From contig VXBM01000136.1 in assembly GCA_013400155.1 (NCBI GenBank), positions 854,906 to 918,905 on the forward strand: a stretch of DNA of 64,000 nt. The letters are read 5' to 3'. The translations under genes were made by a program, and so were the position numbers. The notes below the pieces were generated by a model that made no database searches, had not been told where the DNA came from, and saw nothing but the letters and a program-made list of their open reading frames with translations. Of the stretch, positions 1 through 14,475 are shown one piece after another (the stretch's first letter is position 1; each line of letters opens with the position of its first letter). Source of the DNA: Helopsaltes ochotensis (taxonomy: Eukaryota > Chordata > Aves > Passeriformes > Locustellidae).

Positions 1-3000
1 CTTAGCTACCATCACTGTGAGCAGACCACAGAGGAAATACCTGTTGCTACATCTCTTTGCCCCATCATGCCATTAGTTCTGAAGACCTACACCTGATCTT
101 CATTCTAGCTTCAACAATTTGTCTTGGTTCTAGACATACAGCATGTTGGACCATTTCCCCATGGAAAGTTGAACAAATTTAAGTGTGACGCTCCAAAATC
201 CTATGCTGCTTAGCTATTCTGGACCATCTTAGGTCTAGCTGGAAAGTATTTTTTGTTTGTTGTTGTTTAAAATGTCAAAATCACCCCCAAAGGAGATGTT
301 ATTTCTTCAACTTGTGCTTCTTTGTATGTCTGCTAAAAATCTGGAAGCCAAATCAAGCTAAGTCAGAATATCTGTAGAGAAAAGAGGATTGCTCTAACGT
401 CATGAAAGGATTTCTTAGTTAAACTCATGACTTTTGAGAAGGGAGACATGAAAGCTGCTGTAGAATGAAATACAAATCCATTAAAAGATGACTGTGGTTT
501 TAAAATTACATATTTTAAATAAAAAAGAGCAACCACATATCGTGGGATAATTAGTGGGGGAAGAAGAGTACAAATGTTAAGTCAACTTAAGCTAATTCCC
601 CATGGGCTAATGTTCACAATTAGTAAATAATCAAATTGTTTACTGGCTGAAGGGTTGACTAAAAGCCTGAATTTGACATTACTCCTGCAGAGCAATTTTT
701 AAATTTAGAATCACTGATACACCTATGGAAGTCAGCCCCTGCATTTCCCCAGGCTGGGAACAGAAATTACATTATAAGACTTGCATTTAAGTCAAAAAAC
801 TTTTATTTTTGAAATTAAACCCTTGAAACATACCGTTCTAGAGAAATTATTCATTAAATGTCTTCACAGAAATAATTAGCTAGTGTTGTTGAATTATTTA
901 GTGCTGAGATAACAAATTCATTTGGTGAAACCTTACCCATTCATAACTAATTTACAAGCATGAACAGGAGTTCAGCAGATGTAAATCTTTCATAAACAGA
1001 TTGTTTGCCAGTAATTACTAAAATGCCTTTGAATGATGAGACCAAAGAAATTTTAAAAATCTAGCTTACCTTCTATTTGTGATTCTTCTTGTTCTATGTG
1101 TATCTGTTATTTCTGTGGTTCTATTGCATTTAAACCTGTGAATATGCCGGCAGTGAGAACCATGGGGGGATAGATGTATTCCAAATTTGATTTGTCTTGT
1201 CACCAGTTTCTAACTTTGCTTACACTGAAAATGTTATTTGGAACATTTAGTAAATTCCAGTACCTGAAGGGAGCCTACAGGAAAGATGCAGAGACTGTTT
1301 ACAAGGGCAAGTAATGACAGAACACGGGCAAATGGCTTCTAACTAAGAGAGTCGGTTTAGATGAGGTATCAGGAAGAAATTCTTTTCTGCGAGGGTGGTG
1401 AGGCGCTGGAACAGGTTGCCCAGAGAAGTTGTGGATGCCCCATCCCTGCAAGTGGTCAAGGCCAGGTTGGAAGGAGCTTTGAGCAATCTGGTCTAGAGGA
1501 AAGTGTCCCTGTCCACAGCAGGGGGTTATAATGAGATGATTTTTAAGGTCCCTTCCAACCTAAACCATTCTGTGATTCTGTGCAAACTTACTTCAGATTT
1601 GTAACTGTTTTGCTCTTCAAATGTCATACTTTTCCAACACTTTTGGGCACCTTTTACTGGTTTATCCTTAAGATAGTTTTTGCAAATCATTTGTGGCCCA
1701 GGATATGTGTAGAGAGCCCCCACTAAAAGTGATCATAATGATGGCAAACAACAGTTGCTAAACTAGCAACAAATGAAGGGAGAAACTGGGTAGTCAACAA
1801 TATTGGAAATAATCAGTGATTCTGATTTTATCCCTGGGTATGGTGATCAAGTATTTCCTGTTTCAGAATACACAGCAACCTAATATCTTACAATTTTCAA
1901 CATCTAAAATGTAGCTCAGTGCAGAGATATTCCCATCAACTGGGAATAGGCAGGGAATGACAGAATAAGCTTGAGCCACAGCAAATTCTATACCTAAAGT
2001 GCCTGGAGGACTAAAGATGGAAGATTTCATTAGACTTAAATGCACTAATGAAATGGCTTAATATAGTTACTCTGAATCTCATCCACCAGATTCTGTGACA
2101 AGGAATGTTTTTCAGTGCCTGAATGGAAAAAAATACTTCAGTTCACATGCACAACATATGATTAAAAACTGATGCATTAAAGATAAAATTCAAATCTAAA
2201 TAATGATTACTGCCAAAAGCTTTGGGCCAACCAACTTGTCTTCTTTCTTAATACTTTACCCTGTCCCAAGTCAGAAATTTAAGATGACTGCAGAAAATTT
2301 AAATAGGTTTTAAAAACTGAGCCTGACTTCAAATCAGTGTTAGGTTTACCAAAAAATGGGCATTTTGTAAAAGATATTATAAATCTGTGGCTCTCTCCAA
2401 CTGAGTTTTCGTTCTTGTTAAAGTCATTCTGAACAGACGGCGTTGACCTTTTAGCTCCGATAATATCAGCGTTCATGTACGTTGGGAGGTCTGGGCCAGA
2501 CATTACAGTCCTGATAATGAAATGTTCTGCACATGAACAAAAAGGCAAGTGTTATACATAGGAAATTAGCACCACCTTTCCTCTGCCCTGTTGCTTTAGT
2601 ATTTCTGTTAACACTAAACCAATATGTAGAACACCTTCCTGAGATGAAAAGGGGAACAAACTTCTAATGGAATTACTAAAGGTTTGATGTAACATTTAGA
2701 AGCTTCGTAAGGACAATAAATTTTTCTAATTAATAATTGCTTTTCCTTTCTGATTCTTTATCAAAATAACTTTATTTCAGAATGGGGATTAATCTTGTAA
2801 AGCTTAATTTTAAAAAAGGGTATTATTTTTATTGGATCATGGTGCAACTGAATCGTGCACCTGCTTAGTTCCTTTTTCATAAAGCCACACAGTTTTTGCA
2901 ACTAAAAAGTTTTAACTTTTGTCCCAGAGCATTCTTCTGGGGTGGTCCTGCATGTCCCCTGGCAAGAAGGTGCCAGGTGGGTGCTGATAAACAGTGACAT

Positions 3001-6000
3001 TCACTGTGGCTGTCAGTGAGTGTGGTACTGGGGAATGAGCCACAGCTTTGGAAACATGCTGAGGTTTTGACTGATTGTGTTGGGGAAAATGAACAATATG
3101 TAGTCAAATATACGAAAGTCTGAATTGCAACAGTTCATTTAATAATGTATAACAACTTTCTGACCAAATGGGAATGTTGGTTGAATTACATAAAGTACTT
3201 CATCATTCTTGTTTTCCAATTTAAGTGAAATTCCAATTCAGATTTCTGATGGAATGATGATGAGATCAGGTTTCATCCAAGTGACTGGCTGTAGGTTAAG
3301 TATATTAACAACTAAAGGAGGCAGGAAAAACTAAGAATTTCATGTCATTTAATTCTGCCAGGCCTTCTTCTTTGATGTGGGTGCTCAATCCATTGTATTT
3401 TGTTGTCAGGTTTTTTTATCCTCATTTCTTATGCTTTGAATAGCGTCTGCATCCACAACAGGTGGTTTTTCAGTGCATGTATAAAGCAGACCTAGTTTAT
3501 ACCTGCAAATAATGTAGGTTTGTATGAATCTGTTGGCCCTATTGCAACTAGGATGGTCTTCTATTGTTGAATCGTTGCATCCTTCTTCATCCTTCTGGAT
3601 TCCTAAGGGTTATAACGATGTTGTGGGTTCCTTGGTGGCTTCAGGACCTAATTGTATGAGTTTAAATCCTTGAGAAATGTCACATAGCATGTGCTGTATT
3701 CAAGGTGATCTTGATGTCCTGTTCATATTGAGAAAAAAAAATTACTGGTAGCCAGTGAAAGCTATTGGCAGTTTTTCTTCAGATGGGTGCAGCCTGAAGA
3801 AGTTGTCCAGTATCAGAAATAATAACATTTAGCTTGATTTTAAAGGCATTCTGTGTATATCACTTCTTAAAGGTAACTTGCTCCTGGTTATTAGAATCTG
3901 TCAAATGGTGTTAGGCAAGTTCCTTGAGATATCAGTTATGATATTAATGGGTATGGTGACAACGAGGCTCAAAGCCTGATGAATGCTCAGGAGAGGAAAA
4001 TAGCTTTGATGCCAAAAGGGCAAAAGGCCTGCTGACCCTGTTGTTAATGCACTTATCCAACAAGCTTTGCCCCAAAGTCAGACAAAACTAAACATCTGAA
4101 AAAGAGGAATTGTAATTGCAGGAGAGCTTAGCTCACACGACTACACTGCAGCAGAAAGCCTCTCTGGAGTACCTCAGCAGCTCCTGAAAACCCTTCTACG
4201 CTGCCATCAGAGACTCACTGTGCACAGCAGTGCCTCTCCAAAGGGTGTCTCCCTCCAGCTGTGGGGATGGACACACCAGGAAGGTGAGGTGCCGTGCTCT
4301 GGCAGCACACTGAAGTGAGGTCATTTCCAGCCACACTGCTAAAAAAAAAAAAAGTATTCGCAGAAGTGAGGGCAGTAATTCATTGAGTACCTATCTCATG
4401 TCTAAGCGTGCTCCATGTGCCCAGAGGCTGCAGACAGGCCCTCTGTAACCAAAATTCAGAGATGTCACAAGTGGCTGAACAAACAAATATCACCAGTTAA
4501 TGGTTAAGCTCTCAATTTACTAAAGCGTTTGTTACCAGTTTGCCAAAGAGATCAAACAACCGTGAATCATAACCTTGGCTACTAATTAAATCCTTTATTC
4601 CCTTCTCTCATTGCAGAAGCATTTAATCTTGGGGAATCAGGACAGCCTGTTGTGCAGAATTGCATTTTACAGCATAAGCAGAAACAAGCTTACTGTAAGG
4701 CTTCCTACTGGAGCTGGAAATGGGATGGATTAAAAGGAGAATATTAACTTTCCCTCCTGGCGTAGTAGTTCATGTTAGCACTGAAAAATGATTGATGGTG
4801 AATAGCTGCATTGGAAAATCATTTTGGTTGTGTAGCTTTGTTATTTCACTGAATGGCAAATACCATTTTTATTATCCGCCTGCCTTGCTTATAGCTGGGA
4901 CTTGTCCTCTAGATAGAGAGTGAGGGATTTGGTGACTGGCTGTCCTAAAGAAAAATGTTTTACTCAGAAATAATGGACTGTGAAGAACACCCCAGAGGAA
5001 ATGAGGCATAAACCAAAACACTACAAGCAGTTTTATGGCAATTCAAATATATTTCTATTTGTCAAAAGATGTTTTTGTGTGCTTTTATGTATAGAATGTA
5101 TAGCTGCATGGTATCATACCTTCGATATTTACTAGAAAATTAAACAGTGTTTACCTTTTTGGCTCCCATCTCTGTGAAGCAGAACTTAAAAGCCCAAACA
5201 CTTTATTTCCTTGGGTTTGGGGGAAGCCATCCAAGACCTTAGCAGCAGAATGATGCAGCACAGGCTCACAGAACAGGGGTACCCTGAACTAGCATTAGGC
5301 TAACTGTCCGCTGAGACCTGATTCAAACATCAGCCATTCCAGTCATTAGTAGCAAATTTCCATTTTTGTAACTCAAATCGTGATGTTGCAGTCAGATCTG
5401 TGGGAGCAGGGGCCTGGAGACAGTGTCACTAAGACACCTCAGGAAGGTGTTAAGAGGGAAAAAGCTTCCTGTGCAGATCCAGCTGCAGGTTTGGTGCACA
5501 ATTATTGAGGTACAAATGATTTATATAAATACACTTGGGACAGCCATCTGTAGACCTGCGGTGAAAAGCTGTATGTTATTAGCTTGAAAAGCAATGCATT
5601 TTATGCTGTTTCTGGAGAAAATAGTCTTTTCTGTCGTTGCTAGATCTGAACAATTTCTGTAACAGGAAGAACCCACTTGAGAGGCAACAGCTATAACTAG
5701 ATTCTTTTTGGTTCTGCTTTTGGCTTTGCAGAATGCTGTTTTCCTACTAAAAAGTGTGAGTTTTCAGAAGGAGGAACACCCCAGCTATGCCTCTTCAGAG
5801 GACAGACATCCACCATTTGCACATGCAGAACTTTTATTTGCTGGGGGAGATCTATCCTGGGGAAACATCTGAATACTCACTAGGTTATTTATAGCTGAAG
5901 AGGCTTGGGTGATACCATGCTATAACATACTAAAGACCCAAATTTACACAAACTTTTGTAGAACTTAAGTATACTTCTCCTTCCCTTAGTGAGTACGAAT

Positions 6001-7097
6001 GCTGTCATGTTAAGTACAGACAACACTGCAAAATCTCGATATGCCAGTCTATCAGTATTGCTAATAATAAGTTTATAAAGATAAAACATCTGGAACACCT
6101 AACTGCTTTTACAGCTGCTCCCCAAATGAAGTCTGTTTGGGATGAGAGTTAGAAACACCAGATGTTCATGCAGTTAAAATGGAAATAAAGATGGTGCAGT
6201 AAAGTCATTCAAGTGCATCTTGGTAAGAGTAATAAAATGAGCAATCTGAATAATTGGCTTAATGTCTCATATTTTAATGTTAAGAAGGAAAATGCATATT
6301 TTTTGCAAGCTTTGAAAATTTTGAAATAACTCTCAGTTTTAAGGCACTGTTTGAAAATTAATGTCAGATTCTATAAAGAGCTGTTATTTAAAAGCACAAT
6401 GAGCAAATTATTTTCTTTTTTGTTCTGTTGTCAGATCATATGCATATGCACAAAGAGGGGCATATATTTTTTAAAGACCTGTCAGATTATTTTGTCATTC
6501 TATTAAGTTACTGTTCAATATGGGGCTAGATATGTATGTAGATGTTTCATCCAACAACCACAAGATTATTTGGATTGTTTAGCAGTCAACAAATCAAAAA
6601 TATTTCAAGTGTTCTTTATTTAAATAATTCTTTGGGAAAAAACATCAAGTAAGTGAAGAAACATGTAGAGAAATTGTGGGGTGAACACCTCAAAAAACCC
6701 AAACAAACCAAAAATATCCTAAAAACTGGAGTGACTGTATAAAAGCTGTTCATGGCTGGATATGTAGGAACTTGAGAGTTTGGGAATTTTTTTGTGAAAA
6801 TGAAACTAGGAGGGATGCATGGATGTCTGCTTAGACACAGAAGGAGCTTATACGGGCACCTCTTTTAGCTGTGAAATGGGTGCAAACCTAGCGTGGGTCA
6901 GATAAAACCCTGGATTTTCAGAGCCTTCTTGAAAGATGAGGAAAGTCAGCAGAATGGTGTGTTGTGGTGCTAGGCTGGATCATAACTACTTACACTGCAC
7001 ACAGACATGTTGGTGAAGGACTTCCTGCTGCCTGCTCTATTTACTGTCTGGATGGAGAAGCTCCTTCCCCCCCTCACCCTCCTCTTTTTTCCCACAG
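1..7097 (+). other. KCNQ1: KCNQ1 intron upstream of exon 12 (3' part)
   Basis: This is AT-rich intronic sequence leading to the acceptor of the first exon in the window. It ends in a pyrimidine-rich tract (7064-7093) and an AG at 7096-7097. A CR1 fragment at 1257-1582 is the only repeat I recognise; there is also a run of 13 A at 4341-4353. I looked for the preceding KCNQ1 coding exon (human exon 11, a segment rich in S/T and acidic residues) and did not find it, so the window probably begins inside this intron. None of the open frames here is longer than 89 codons or resembles a known protein. Confidence 0.75.
1257..1582 (+). repeat. CR1 LINE, 3' end fragment
   Basis: The block runs from the CR1 3' UTR segment beginning GTACCTGAAGGGAGCCTACA, through GGCGCTGGAACAGGTTGCCC, to the conserved end AAGGTCCCTTCCAACC followed by the short tandem tail ATTCTGTGATTCTGTG. 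This is the classic 3' terminus of chicken repeat 1, a non-LTR retrotransposon that terminates in an 8-bp microsatellite rather than poly(A). The copy is severely 5' truncated, has no reading frame, and lies in the same orientation as KCNQ1. The family call is confident; no subfamily is assigned. Confidence 0.93.
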
Positions 7098-7173
7098 GCT
7101 GCGGGAACACCACCGCGCTGCCATCAAGGTGATTCGGAGGATGCAGTATTTTGTGGCAAAAAAAAAGTTCCAG
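7098..7173 (+). CDS. KCNQ1: KCNQ1 coding exon (equivalent of human exon 12), helix B
   Basis: KCNQ1 (Kv7.1) is the pore-forming subunit of the slow delayed-rectifier potassium channel of heart and epithelia. This 76-bp exon is flanked by a pyrimidine tract plus CACAG acceptor and a GTGAGT donor. Its first base completes a codon split by the previous intron; it then reads LREHHRAAIKVIRRMQYF, continues with VAKKKFQ, and ends on a complete codon. By the human numbering I recall, this is residues 506-530: helix B, which with helix A binds calmodulin and carries basic residues (R518, R519, K526, K527) implicated in PIP2 and calmodulin contacts. The only difference from the human peptide I recall is Ala for Thr at 513. 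Exon length and phase match human exon 12 exactly. The GCAAAAAAAAAG stretch gives nine consecutive A in coding sequence. KCNQ2-5 differ strongly here, so a paralogue is unlikely. Confidence 0.97.
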
Positions 7174-10024
7174 GTGAGTTGTGAATAGAAAGGTCCTTTT
7201 CTAAATAAACCCTTTTATTCTCCTAATTCATTGTCTCTCTTAGAAACTTAAGAGAGACTTACACAATTCATTTCGGTAATGGTGATCTACATCCACTATT
7301 CTCTCCCTCCTTCAATAGGGTGGTTGTTTTGCAGCAGGTTAGTCAACTATGGATGCACTGGAAATAGGCTAAACTCCTGAAATGCAGTCTGAATTAAAAT
7401 GTTATTTTCTGCTAATGGACTTGACCCTTAGCCCTCTGTTATCGCTGTCTCTTTCTGGCAGTGCAAACATTCTCGTATGTCTCCATTAATTCTGAGCTGT
7501 GCGCTGCTTTCATGCCGAGTCAGTAGGATTAGAGATTAAAATACTACCTCAGCCTTGTTTCTGTCCCTTACTCAATGATAATGAAGTCCTGATAAGGAAC
7601 CAAGGTGGAAATTTGTTAGTGTGTTGGAAGGTTTCTCATTTCTTCTCTTTTCTCTCCTCTGCATTGTAGGAGACCTCCTTCCCAGTTAGTGAGATACTGA
7701 TTCTCTTTCCTCTTCTGGCCCTCACTGATACGTTTCCCGTGTGCCACTCCACTTGCTGTGCTCTTGTGATGCCATAAGCATTTAAAAATAACTAATTAAC
7801 CTTGTTTCCTGGTCCGAATAAAAAATTCTGACTGCAAGCTTTCTAAAAATCAATTTCATTAATCCAGTAAAAACACGTTAACAGCCTTTAGCTTGATTTA
7901 AACCAGGTGAATGTATATATAGGTAATAAATATATTAACTTACTTGGAATTATTAATAAGGGATAATCTCCAGAGAACAGGCTTCGCAACTGAAAATGCA
8001 AAGGGTGAGAGGGACTTAACTGCCTACATCCATTTTCATACATGACCTAGCTAGTACTGCTTCCAATAAACCAGAAAGCTATCACACCTATAATCTGGAC
8101 CCTCCAAAAAGGAAGTGTGTCTTTTCTCCTTCAAATTTGAAGGTTAAAAATTTCCTGATTTCCTAAAATGCAGAAGCACTGCCTGAACGCTTTAGCAAAT
8201 TTCTACTTTGAATATTTTCTTTTTTACTATAATTCTTGAGCTCATTTATGGCTAAGGTTGCCTGAGCTTGTCAGAAAATTGCTTTAGTTATGTGTAATGT
8301 ATTCAGATCATCACCATTACGGCTGAAATGTTCCATGTCCAGAGTTTTCTTGAAGAGAGTGCTTTCAAAAAGTTTCTGCTAGCATATTTCACTTTTTATT
8401 ATCAGTATTAGAGTAAAATTAAGAAAGGCACAGTGTCTCAACTACTTGAAGATAATATTTGTAGTCATTTTGTTGAGAAGTTTCTTAGCACTTGCTGGTC
8501 AGCACTTGAAATTTGGCAAGGGATGTGAGCCATTCCAGTGATGTGCCCGCTGCTGTTGTGTGAATGTGGCCAGTTCCATTAAAATCTAATTTATTTTCAT
8601 TCTATAACTTGATTGTGACCCTTTGCTCTGTGGTAATTACTGAATCACTGCTCTTGCAGCTCTCATAAATTTAGACCATAAAATATTTGCCATGGTATTA
8701 ACTAAACTGCTTAGTAACAAGAAATCCACACGTTGTAGATCTACCTCCCAAGTGGTACTTGTCAGAAGCAGATTTTGAAAATGCCTGAACACTGTGTGGA
8801 ACATTATCCACCTGGCAAATAAATGAAACTCCCCTGCGGCAGATGATTTGATAGAAGCTGAAAAAGCATTTGACTGAATAGAATGGGACTATTCAGTTCA
8901 TACTTGAAACTTGTTTGTGCTCAGTATCTCGGCTGCTAATCTGGCTTCTCAGCTGTGCTCTCATTTCGCATCTGCAAAAGGCCCAGTCCTGGCCATCTAC
9001 AAAATCCCTCAACAGGATTGTGCCTCATCTCTCTTTAGCAGTCTTCCTTCTTCCTGAATGATCAATATTAGCTGCTGCTAGAGAACTAAAACTGTCATTT
9101 GGCTGAAGTGGGGTGGATCTTAGCTCTCCTGTGTACAAGTGATACGCTGCTGTTTCTTCAGAAGCAGAATCTCCAATAGCAAAGCAGGGGAGTATCTGAT
9201 ACTTCTCCATAATTTCTGAAAATAAAGTTATGATCAAGCTTAAAAATTTGGAGAGCACGAAAGGTACAGTTTTCCAAGTCACCCAAGTAACTTAATGCAC
9301 AAAGTCACCTTGAAATTTAAGCCACAAGGTACTTTTGAAAATCTCTCCTAATTAAGCAATAACTACTGTCATTATTCTTTCATCAAAAGTATGTTGTAAA
9401 GCTGTTCTATGCACATAAAATAATCATCAGAAATTAATTTTTTTTAACATGTGCCAAGTAATGACTGTACCGTTCCTAATAAGCTGACTAATGAAATGTC
9501 AGAAAATAAGGTAAAGCAGATGATGCATTTAAAAAATGTATCTTTCAGCATTTAAGAGGTCTGTACCACTGGTTTTTTGTAGGTGTTTTCTTTCTAAGCT
9601 TTACATTTATGTAAAATATATGTTCAAAAAAATAGAAAGTTCAGATATTTTCTTCCTGTAACTGTTGAAAAAACCCACAACAAACCCACAACGCAATTTC
9701 ATCTGAAGTCTGTTGGGCTATTCATGCTTAAAATTAGCTGGCATACTAAGGAAGGCCAGCACTTTAAAGGAGTATTTTTTAGAGATGTCTCTGAACGTTT
9801 TGAGTAGGGCAGCATAGGAAGAAGGAGAGGAAGAGGAAAATTTTGCAAAATAGGTCCCAGCATGAACCCAGCATGGTTCTTAAACTATACCAGCTGTTTG
9901 CAGGACACACCTGTAGGCCTAAATTTGACTAGATATATTTTTTGAAGGACTCAGTTAATAACAGGGGGTGATGGCATCAGAAGGACAAAAGCCAGTTAGA
10001 AAGCAAAGCCTTCCTGTTTAAAAC

Positions 10025-10047
10025 TAAATAAATAAATAAAACAAATA
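10025..10047. repeat. (TAAA)n-type simple repeat
   Basis: Several TAAA/AAAT units in a row, with one interruption (AAAC). Ordinary intronic microsatellite. Confidence 0.85.
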
Positions 10048-12374
10048 AAGAAAAGCTCAACAGGGATACAAAGTTTTTCAAAGGACATGAAAAGCACGTC
10101 TTTGTGAAGTATCATTTCCTCTTTAAAAAGAAGGAGAGAAATTTAGGCTGTATTTCAAAGTCTAGGTTTAAATATAGTCCTTATGAGGATGCCCATGTAT
10201 AACCCATGAACCCAGCATAATATTATAAAGAATTAATACCTTTTTTATGGATGTGTTTATGTTCCCGTAAAGTCTGTAGGACTGTTTCAAATTCTATACA
10301 AATGATCACATTCAACACAAGTCCTGTGCATCAGTGAAGGTGAATGGCTTCTGGTTAAGGAAGGATTTTGTAGATTATAGGGAAAGCAGACTTAGAAATG
10401 AATGCTTTTCTAGGCTTTGTTCCCCCTACTTACCAAAAATGAATTTTATGTATTAGTTGTAAAGCGGATGTTTTTGACACAATCTAACCTTAAAACTGAA
10501 TTTCAGAAAAAAAAATTTGCCATACTCAGTTATCCCATTAGCATGATTTATGAGTAAATAACCTTTGTTTACTGTTTATGAAGGTTTCTAGAAGTCTTAA
10601 AACTAATGTATATGGATGCAACTGTGATATCCATCATAGATACAGAGACCAGGGATTTGTTCTGATTTCGCATTTTCATTTTGAAAACATTTACATTTCC
10701 TTTCCATGTAAATTCTTCCAATTGAGTAAATTAATTTCTTTCTAAAATAGCTTTTTACCATGGCAAATATTCTATACATAGCATAAATTAAAAATACAGG
10801 TTGCAGTTCTACGGATGACATAACTGTTGCCTGATTTGTTTCCCTGGAAAATCTTACATTTATAGTCTTGTAGTTCGTCATATTATGTGATTCATATGAA
10901 TCATGTGTATAATCTTTTCTAATCTCCATACTGGGCTATACTAAACGAAGTATTTCAGTGTCCTGTGCTTCACAGTGTGTTCTGCCCATTTTATTTGATG
11001 TTACCTGGTTGCATTTCCCAGAAATTCCCCTTTGCTGGATTCCCTTTTCCCAGGTCTGGCTCCCTGCCCATGCAGTTACTAGGGAACAACAACAGGCACA
11101 GCCAGTGGTGCAGATTTAATATTTGGCATTGGGTTTTGTGCCTTTTAAAAACTTCCATTTATGATGGGGGAAATTCTAATGTATGTAAGAAGAGTTTTGC
11201 CATGAGTTTTACTTAATTAGCAGAGGACCAAAAGTAAGGAAGAGCAGCAGTTAAGGAAAACTGTGGGACTGACTCCTACTTTTGTCTACTCCATACTAAT
11301 TTGTTGCCTGCTGCAGGTTTTTTATATGGTCAACATCAAGAGTATTTTCCCATAGAAGATCAGCTTTCAATATGAAGCATTTACAGAAAAATCAGTACTG
11401 ACTTAAATACCCAGTCATACTCAGAAGTTTAGCCTCATTCAGAAAATATATTTACTCCATGTTTTCAATTCTTGTTTTAAAGAGAGAGAAACAGCCCTTT
11501 AAATTAAAAAAGATGCAGGGAAATACCTCCACTACTGTCAGACTCCTGTGTCAGAGTATGAGGATGGCAGGAGAAAGCTCTGCATCTTTATTCTTACTGA
11601 ACACCTTTTCTGAACCTGCCATTTTCAAACTTGTAGATTTCTCTTTTGTTTATTTATAGTACCAAAAGAATCCAAGAATTCTTCTTCTTTTTTTTTTTTT
11701 TTAATATTATCATGTTTACAGTACTAGTCCATGGAAAGATTTACAGCCTTATGCCATCACAGAAACATATTTCTTTCTTTGTGGATGTTATTTATGATTT
11801 ATGTGTGTGTAAGCAGTTGGGATGCTCAGGAATTCTGCTGTACTCCATGGTTAGATTGAAGCGATTCCCAGTCCTGCTTAGCCTTCCACTAGAGAGTCTC
11901 TCACCTTCACTCAAGGTTTGCAGTTGACTTGGGGAATCTGGGAGACTGAAATGTGGTTTGTTTGATGAAGTGATGAATCATTCCTGAAATGTGGGAGCTA
12001 CTTCCCAGGCATGTGCAGGGGACTGCATGAAGGTGCCACAGCCTCCACAGCCTGTTTTTTGTACGGTATCCCACTTTTCTTTGGCTTAAAAAAAAATGGT
12101 ATTTATGGCATGGAATTGAGGAAATCCTGAAGTTTGGGAAGTAAGATAAAGCAGTGCAGAGACATCTGCTTTTGAAGTACAGGTGACAAAATACTTCTGA
12201 GACTTCAAAAGGGGTCCATATTCTGGTATCTTAGAAGCTGCCACTGGAAACACTTCTCCTTGTTCTCAAAAGATGCAAGAAAGCAGAAGTTGTAACTCAG
12301 TGTTACCAAGGTTTTTACAAAACCTTGAAAACTATCTGTGGAGTTTCTATAAACAGCATAAGGGATGAGTCAGA

Positions 12375-12900
12375 AATCATAGAATAGTTTGGGTTGGAAG
12401 GGACCTTTAAAGGTCATCTAGTGCACACCCCCTGCCATGAGCAAGGACATCTTCACCCAGTTAGGTTGCTCAGGGCCCCTCCCAACCTGACCTTGAATAT
12501 TTCCAGGGACGGGGCATCCACAATTTCTCTGGGAAACCCATTTATGTGTCTCACCACCCTCACACTAAAGAATTTCTTCCTAATAATTTCTTCCTAATAA
12601 TATTCCTAAAGAATATTCTTCCTGCCCTCTTTCAGCTCGAAGCCATTTCTCCCTTGTCCTATCACTACAGGCCCTTATAAAAATGTGTCCCTATCTTTTT
12701 TAAGAGCCCCCTTCAAGTACTGAAAGACTCCAATGAGGTGTCCCTGAAGCTTTCTCTTCTCCAAGTTGAACAGCACAACTCCCTCACCCTGTCTATAGCA
12801 GAGGTGCTCCGGCCCTCTAATTATCTTTGCGGCCTCCTTTGGACTTGTTATGACAGGCCCATGTCTTTCCTGTGCTGGGAGCACCAGTTCTGACACTGAT
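12375..12900 (-). repeat. CR1 LINE fragment, minus strand
   Basis: Read on the + strand, it opens with the reverse complement of the CR1 tail and end (ATCATAGAATAGTTTGGGTT, then GGAAGGGACC). It continues through the CR1 3' UTR (GGTTGCTCAGGGCCCC, GGGCATCCACAATTTCTCTG) into the region upstream of it (CTGTGCTGGGAGCACCAG). About 525 bp of the 3' end is kept. A 14-bp unit (AATTTCTTCCTAAT) is perfectly duplicated in tandem at 12571-12598, a secondary change inside the element. It lies antisense to KCNQ1 and is non-coding. Confidence 0.93.
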
Positions 12901-13480
12901 TGGACTCTAGATTTTAGATGTAGGAGGATTAAGATACCTTTAATTTGTTGCTAGCCTTCAACATGTTTGTTTACTTGCTTTCTGTTTAGTCTTGGTGTAT
13001 TATGGGTTGATACTATTGCCTTTATCTTGACGCTACTGCTTCTATACTACACAGAAGTTGTTTTATTAATAAAATGTCAGATGAAGTCCTTCCCATGTGT
13101 GAGGTGAAAATTACAGACATGGGGCATTTCTTGCACCAGTGTTTCCCAGCAGTTTTGAAAGCTCAGCCAGTCTTTCTGGAAGAGGAAATCAGTCATACAC
13201 CTTCCTCTAGGACTGTGTTTTAACTTCCCAAGGTAACACCCGAACTGTGAGCCCCAACTGCTGACTGAGAACAGGGGTTTGTGCATGTGCAAGACCTCTT
13301 TATTTTTCAGTGGCCAAGGACTATGAACCTTATTTCCAGAAGGAACTAGAGTATGCACAGACTTCTGAACAAAGTGCCAGATAAACTTCTTTTGGCTCAA
13401 AGTTCTTTTGAGCTCCACCTCAGTGGATTATCTCTTGAGAGGCATACAAACCTGTAGTAACAAAAAGGTGGATGAAATGA

Positions 13481-14428
<948 letters not shown>

Positions 14429-14475
14429 GTTGGACCAGTCCATAGGAAAGCCATCTCTTTTTATCTCTGTCTCAG
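14429..14475 (+). CDS. KCNQ1: KCNQ1 coding exon (equivalent of human exon 14), helix C-D linker
   Basis: This 47-bp exon lies between a TTTTATAG acceptor and a GTAAGT donor. Its first base completes the Arg codon from the previous exon (AG|G). It then reads LDQSIGKPSLFISVS and leaves one base of a Glu codon. It matches human residues 562-577 and belongs to the linker between helices C and D of the cytoplasmic assembly domain. The 47-bp length and phase are those of human exon 14. An exon this small would be missed by codon statistics; it is supported by exact phase continuity with both neighbours and by near-identity to the known KCNQ1 peptide. Confidence 0.97.

Noticed and set aside
61..110. 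ATGCCATTAGTTCTGAAGAC, considered as part of the preceding KCNQ1 exon
   Set aside because: The frame does not continue into the serine/acidic-rich peptide expected before exon 12, and a stop follows shortly.
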